A stretch of DNA of 64,000 nucleotides from Trametopsis cervina (Eukaryota; Basidiomycota; Agaricomycetes; Polyporales; Irpicaceae), in NCBI GenBank assembly GCA_022385755.1, contig MU278361.1, forward strand, positions 163,186 through 227,185, written 5' to 3'. The position numbers and the translations under genes were made by a program. Below are positions 57,994 to 64,000 of the stretch, piece by piece; the first letter of the stretch is position 1, and every line of letters starts with the position of its first letter. The notes under the pieces are model-generated. The model was given only the letters and a program-made list of their open reading frames with translations. It ran no database searches and was not told where the DNA came from.

Positions 57994-60900
57994 TCATGAC
58001 TTGTCATCAACGATGTACCCGTTCACTGCCGTCGTCGGTGCTATCGACAACGTACTCGACTTCCGCTGGATAGTGCTCTTCGCTGCGGTAGGGAACAGCT
58101 GGCTCATCGGAGACGGAGGGCCGAAAGGACCGGGTGTAACCGGTCTTGACGCGGTTGGTGTGTTCTGCTGCGAACGGTTGTGTGCAAGGTGGGCACGGAC
58201 GAGGTGGCCGGCAGCGAGTGCACTGATCAGGGACAGCTCGCCAGCCATGACAGCAGCAGCGATGATACGCGCCAGTTGTTGCGCATTCTGGCCAGGGTTC
58301 GTGGGGTGGGCGCCCTTGACACCAAGCATCTCAAGGACAGCTGCTTGGGGTGGAAGAATCGTGCCACCACCGACGGTACCGACCTCGATACAGGGCATAG
58401 AGACAGTCATGAGTAGATCTTCACCGCCGTTAGTTCTAAAGTCAAAGGGCAATTAGTATCCACAAGACTGTCCAAGCGAACAAAGTTGACTCACGGTTCC
58501 ATTAAAGTCATACAGTTCGAGCTCTCCACATTCTGCGCAGGATCCTGCCCAGTAGCCAAGAAGACCGCAGTGAGGATGTTCGCAGCATGCGCATTGAACC
58601 CTCCAACAGACCCAGCCATAGCACTACCGACCAAGTTCTTCTTGGTGTTCAAGTTGCACAGCGCCTCGACGGTCGTCTTCAAGACCGTCTTGACAATCTT
58701 TCCGGGGATAACCGCCTCAGCAACGACACCCTTGCCACGACCCTCAATCCAGTTGATCGCAGCAGGCTTCTTGTCCGTGCAGTAGTTGCCTGAGAGCGCG
58801 AGCGTGACCATCTCCGGGAACTGCTTGCTGATCGTTTCGAGCGCTGCCTCCGTTGCCTTCGAGATCATGTTCATGCCCATCGCGTCACCGGTTCGTGTCG
58901 CAAACCTGACAAACAACGTACGACCAGCCATCGCGCACTTGATGCTCTGGAGCTTGGCGAAGCGAGACGTCGACTCGAATGACTGTTTGACGATAGCGTA
59001 GCCATCTGTGCTTTCAATCCATGCACGAGCGGCAGCAGCCTGGATAATCGAGGGGAAATCAATGGCGGGTCCACGGGTCATAGCGTCGTAGGTGAGCACG
59101 GTAGTGACACCTCCACCGGCGTTAAGAGCCTTGCATCCACGCGATGTCGACGCGACAAGAGTACCCTCAGCGGTAGCCATCGGAATGGGGTAGCTTTCAC
59201 CATCGATCTTGAGGGGACCAGCAATACCAAGGGGAAGGGGCATGTAACCGATAACGTTCTCGCAGCAGGCACCCATAACCACAGAGTAGTCATAACCAGT
59301 CATGGGGACGTTTGAAGTTTCGAGTGTCTGCGTCTTCGATGCACGAGCTGCATCCATAATAGTCAGCATCTCGAGCTTGACAATTAAACGAACCACTCAC
59401 AAATCAGTGCCCTGCGAACAGCAACAGCCCTCTCAAAGTCGCCCAACATCTTCTCCAATGCATACGCCGCAATCTTACCCGCTTGACACAGGATGATGAC
59501 CTCCTCGTCTGTCAGTTGAGCCAAGCTCAGACTGACAGGCCTCGGTCCGTTCTCGAAGATGTCGATAATCTCGGACAAAGTGCGAGTTTCCGCACTCCTT
59601 GCGCGTTCCAGACGCTCGAGCTGTTCAGCCTGACGCTTCTCCTGCTCCAGTCTCGCATCGACAGAGCTCAGGTCGATAGGGATACTATGCACGGAGCCGT
59701 TCTTGTGGATGGGGACATCGACTGTGAGCGTCTCACGCACGGTGGTGGCGGAAACAGTGGCGGCGGTTGTAGGGAGAGGATCGACAGGAGCAGCGGGGAC
59801 GACCACGGGGCCGATGCTGGGCATGAGAATGGGGTGCGTCTCTTCTTTCTCGTCCTTCTCCTCCTCGATGGTAGATACACCGAACTTGATACCGACTCTG
59901 GAGCCAAATCGAACATTGCCTCTCCGGGTTGGCAGGCCGCTTCCGGCAGCGATACCTCTTAGGAGGAAACCATTCAGGAAGACGCTGATGCCGAGAAGAA
60001 CGACAATCCACTTGGACATGACCGGGTCACCGACAAGCGTCGTCCAGCTGGACATGAAGTTCTCAACGAGGCCGGCTTTGTCAGCGGTATCGATGGAGCT
60101 AAGAATCAAGGGTTGGGCGGGCTGAGACACAGGGAAGATACTGACGTGCACAGGAGGTGCAATCTTAACGTACAAAGACACGTCGGTTGACATGGCTGCG
60201 TCAGCGTTGCCGTTGTGAGCAAGAGCAAGAGATGCGAGGACACCAGAGAGAGCAGGGGAGGTGTAGTCAACACGGGGCGCAGGTAGATGGTCCGCGTTGG
60301 TTTGTGCACGGACGGGGTGCTTGGAATGACGAGCCATGGCGGTTGCCGGTGTGAGAGTTGTGCAGAAGTTCAGGATATGGAGAGTCATGAACGATGCAAT
60401 CTATGTCGGATTTCCACATGTAAGGCTCACATGATCGTTGCAAAGACAATTGTCTGACTCACCAGCAGGAGCTTCAACCTCGCCATTGGGTTCTCCTCAA
60501 ACTCCTTGCTCGGGCTCAGCGACGATCCTTTCACACCAAACACACTTGCAAACCACCGCTCAGACAGGTTCTTGGGCTGCATAGTCTCTACAGCAGCTAC
60601 CTCTGCCTTCGCCATTGCGGATCTGATGTTTGTTGACGAGTTGGACCTGGAACGTGACATTGCTCGGACCATCTTGATGCGGCGGACCTGATTATAACAT
60701 AGACAAAAGACATAGTCAGCGGCAGGATCTTGTCTAAGTGCCAGACATACGACAATTGGGAAAGGGGATGGACTGCGCGCGAACGAGCATCCCGTGATTT
60801 ACCAAACATGGTAGCATAGACGCGTGCCGATAGGGTGAAATGAATCTGGACATACCTCAAGCATTATAGTCAACACAGAGGCATAGAAAGTGCCAAGCAT

Positions 60901-62420
60901 GATGCAGTCGACCGTTAGCGCGATACTGGCAAGAGCGCAGAACTCCCGTAGGCCGCCAACCTTGCTGTTTGCGCCAACGAGTAGAACAGCGATCTCAAGC
61001 GCGTAATCTCTAAGAATGACATTGCCCTTCCTGTCCAGAGCTTCGAGAATGACATTGCCGGCGGGCTTCATGCGTCCGTTCTGTTCCGGTTTGAGTGCTT
61101 GTGGGTCTGCGAGAACTTCCTTGGCGAGCCGAAGAGGCTTATCGAAGCCTACGGTGCAGACCAGGAACGGAAGCGCCTCACTCAACGCGATGGGATCCAA
61201 TGGAATGTTCAACATGCGGCAAAGCGGGAGAGTGAACAAGAAGGCGATGATCGACGAGAAGAATATGCCTGTAGAAAGCCAGAAGTTGGAACCCAGAGCA
61301 CGGGACTTGAAGAACAACCGGAGGAATGTGACGTGCATGAGAACATAGCCAAGGAGAACGACGAGGATATCCAGCGAATCAGCCTTCTTGGCGAGCTCGT
61401 AAAACCGCACACCGAGGCCCCAGAGAGCATATGCAACCCACTTGCTGGACTTCATCTCACCGATCGTCTCACTACGTTTCGGGTTCTGGACGTCATATCG
61501 TGTGCCATCGACTGTGAACGACGAGCCGCGCTTCAGCGCTCCGATCCATTCTTCGCGGGTGCCTGCCTGGAAACTGAAGGTAACCGAAGATGACGAAACC
61601 GAAGTGAAACATTCGACGGGAGAGGATGTCGCATTGTTTACCGACGGAACGTGGCAAAGGGAGGGGTAGGTCTTTCCAGTTAAGGCTTCGAGGCCGGAGA
61701 GTTTCTCCGCAACAGTAGCAAGAGAGGAGGGTTCGAAGGAAGCCTGGAATATAGGAGGTCAGATGGGACGATCCGAACATGTGTGATTGGCAGAATGCCT
61801 CATGGCGGTGCGATAATGAAACAGCGATCAAACGAATTCAAAACGTTAGACGCTTGAGAGTATGCGCGTCACAGACCAACGGAATTACGAAAATCCGCGG
61901 AGGACTGACAGTATATGCGGACTGTGCACTCTGCCGCAGCCTGTGCAAGGCACTCTAGTGCCAGGGCACCAGGACAGTTGCATGCTCAGCCACGAAGTGG
62001 AGAGAGGCATTGCGAAATTGCAACCATCAGGCTTACGACAGGCAAGACGGCATCTCACACTCATACCACTTCCGAGATGATGAATGTGACCGAGGCAATG
62101 CAGACACTTCATGAAACAACGCTCACCTTACGCGCTTTCTCGTCTAGCGTGAAGACCAGTTGCTGCAGCTCGATGGCACTCCCCTCGTGCTTCCAAGCAC
62201 CGTACCATTCCCTCTCCGATGAAGCTGTCCAGTCAGAGCCATCAAGTCGTACGTGTGCCGGTCTGAGAGTGGAAGGGAAGGTAGGAGCGAAGAACGACGA
62301 GTGCTTGATACCGTCGAGAATGTGGAAATAAGCCAACGTCGAGAGGACGAAGACGAAGACAATAGTTTCTATGGGGGAAAAGACCGTGTGGATCGACAAC
62401 GGGCGGAGTAACGCACGCAT
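57994..62420 (-). CDS. HMG1: HMG-CoA reductase
   Basis: The ATG at 62420 starts [18 protein letters not shown], leading into the first membrane segment ([17 protein letters not shown]). A sterol-sensing-type membrane domain follows ([38 protein letters not shown]), then a linker and the catalytic domain: [65 protein letters not shown] and [13 protein letters not shown]. The catalytic Glu, Lys, Asp and His-region elements are in place. Length is about 1,100 aa. The enzyme makes mevalonate, the committed step of sterol synthesis, in the ER. It is a classical SREBP target, and SRE1 lies in the same window. A probable 5' UTR intron spans 62482-62623 (donor gtgagt, acceptor ataacag). Confidence 0.96.
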
Positions 62421-63860
62421 TTTGAGTTGTCGGTGGCGGGAGGTCAGTAAGACAGAAAGGTGCTTGAGCAGTAGTTATTATCTGTTATAAAGCGCGTCTG
62501 TCAGCAATGTTGTCATCATGAGATTTGGAAGTGGTACGAGATGAGAGCGTGGATCAATCGGAATGAGGGGAGCCAGAGAGAATGACAATGGAGACGCCAC
62601 AATTCAAAACCCGGGGTACTCACGGTAGCTTAAAAGCAAAAGTAATGTTCCTCTATGTGTAGGACGATTCTGGTGGTCCAATAAGATACGGCTGGTCGTG
62701 AGGAGACGACGTGTCCGGTTGCACACACAGCACTAGTAAGCAGCAGTGTGTGGTGGTTGAGCAGGCCGGTTGAGCGGGTGCCTCCAAACGCGTTCCGCAG
62801 CCTTGCTGTAGTGGTCGCGAGGCTGGGTGGGAGTGTAAAAGAGGGATATGGAGGAGGGGAAGAAATGAAGACGGAATAAAATCCCAGATCAGTCGAACCA
62901 TTCCAGCCCAGCCAGGCTATTGTACCCGTCACGAGACGCCAAATGCACGGCAATTGTTTGCCTTTTCGGGTATGTTGTGATGGCTCGGCGTCTACTTTGC
63001 ATGCCACCATCATACCTACAGAAAATACCAATCAGACTGACTGGACTAGCTACAGACTGCACGGACATGATATCGCATCTGAACACACGTGTAGAGCTAG
63101 GTAGGGAAAGATTTGTACCGTATCGCCTTGACATGATGAGCTTTAGCGGATTCCATGTATTCAGCCGGTCATCCTCGCTCACCCGAGGTGGAAGTAGCGA
63201 CGTTCGCTTCAGACGGGGCACCCTGAAGTTAACAGGAGCAGTCCATGATTGGAGCGCATTTCTGTGGAACTTTGTATTGCAATCCTCAACGCCATATCGC
63301 ACGTAAGCCGACCCGTTGACGGCTGATGTAAATGCAATGCTCGGTCGTAAGAATAATCGTCGCCTAGTTCATACATCCATCACCTATATCCGCCGTATAG
63401 ATTGCGCATTGGCCAGTCCCAGTTTGCCTATACGCTGCATCCATTCTTCCGATAGCGTGATAGATATCGGACTCGGAGGTGCGATTACGACACATCCCTT
63501 ATGCACCCTCAGATGTACAAGAATAGTGCCCCTACTATCAGGTCTTATCGCATACCCTTCAGGTATGGCAGATAGTGTTCTCACTAAGGTGGCCAACTGT
63601 GAGTCTCTGCAATTGAAGGCTTGGTCGGCTTCTTTATGATTATGATTAGATGCGTGTGTACGGCAGATGTATATCAACAGCATCAGGGCTAACAACTGTT
63701 CTGCACTGCGTTCGGTTGATGACTGTGTAGATCATGTTTTCCAGTGATTAAATGGTACCTAGTCTGTCCTTAGAGAATAGGGATGTACTATGATGGGATG
63801 AGGGTATCCAAGCTAGTGTAATGATAAAAGCGAAATAAAAACAAACCTCACCAAAACCGA
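62421..63860. other. HMG-CoA reductase upstream region, no gene supported
   Basis: About 1.4 kb. It contains the reductase 5' UTR and promoter, and CACGTG at 63087-63092, about 670 bp before the ATG. Open frames at 62889-63302 (minus) and 62920-63306 (plus) overlap on opposite strands and start at GTG or TTG, so I do not accept either. A 104-codon minus-strand frame at 63384-63695 has no start or domain I can support. Confidence 0.4.
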
Positions 63861-64000
63861 TTACTCTCTAGACTGTGTCCTCTCGCTAGCCGCATCATAA
63901 CGATACCCGAAGTCAAACTCGACCACTGTCCGACGTCGTCAGCGCCACCGTATACAAACGATGAACCAGAGTTGCTTACCCCATTCCCTATCACGACCTG
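63861..64000 (-). CDS. C-terminal exons of a gene running off the right edge
   Basis: On the minus strand, an exon at 64000-63980 (GRDREW) joins through a 54-nt GT-AG intron to 63925-63861, encoding VEFDFGYRYDAASERTQSRE and a TAA stop. The phase is consistent (one base before, two after). The peptide is too short to assign. Confidence 0.45.

Noticed and set aside
62889..63306. Overlapping long open frames on both strands upstream of HMG-CoA reductase
   Set aside because: They start at GTG or TTG, lie on top of each other and show no domain or splice pattern.

Overview
The window looks like nuclear DNA of a filamentous basidiomycete, most likely an Agaricomycete. Genes are packed on both strands and are full of short introns, mostly about 45-65 nt with GT-AG ends. 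The proteins are typical of such fungi: a Tyr-type bHLH SREBP factor, a Bur1/Cdk9 kinase, a TOK-type potassium channel, an arrestin-like protein, a Cys-type GST and a P450 with many introns. I found no CRISPR array, operon, rRNA or convincing tRNA. All gene models were spliced by hand from reading-frame and splice-site phase; exon coordinates are given where I worked them out.

Layout, left to right. At 1-98 there may be an exon of a gene running off the left edge. SRE1 (779-4049, +) is a membrane-anchored sterol-response transcription factor. Next come a Ysc84-like SYLF/SH3 actin-patch protein (4438-6274, -), a D-amino-acid oxidase (6894-8363, +), an MTH1-like NUDIX hydrolase (8426-9258, -) and a sphingolipid delta-4 desaturase (9600-11013, -). 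A SUZ12-like protein with a zinc finger and a VEFS-type box (11224-13498, +) is followed by a Bur1/Cdk9 kinase (13772-16736, -), a MICOS subunit (17030-17932, +), mitochondrial ribosomal protein bL31m (18227-18640, -), a DHA2-type MFS transporter (19487-21481, +) and ribosomal protein eL42 (22108-22764, -). NAA15 (23085-26555, -) and PDS5 (26813-31729, +) share a short bidirectional promoter. A small conserved protein (31959-32724, +) precedes listerin LTN1 (32821-39122, -).

From 39.4 to 41.9 kb the window is poor in genes; it holds a small cysteine-rich gene (39431-39711, -) and a weak two-exon ORF. Then follow an RluA-type pseudouridine synthase, orotate phosphoribosyltransferase (URA5), a TOK potassium channel and a cytochrome P450. 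A 616-bp hAT-type MITE with an intact 8-bp target duplication sits in the promoter between the P450 and a 2-hydroxyacid dehydrogenase. The right end holds a degenerate minisatellite, an arrestin-like protein, a GST, HMG-CoA reductase (57994-62420, -) and the last exons of a gene running off the right edge.

Most genes are housekeeping and independent. Three concern membrane lipids: SRE1, the delta-4 desaturase and HMG-CoA reductase. The last is the classical SREBP target in many eukaryotes and lies about 54 kb from SRE1. The most unusual features are micro-exons of 6, 14, 14 and 21 nt, several of which carry the conserved core of a protein; GC-AG introns, two of which share a 12-mer at the donor; an intron directly before a stop codon; the SUZ12 homologue; the MITE; and the small cysteine-rich gene.
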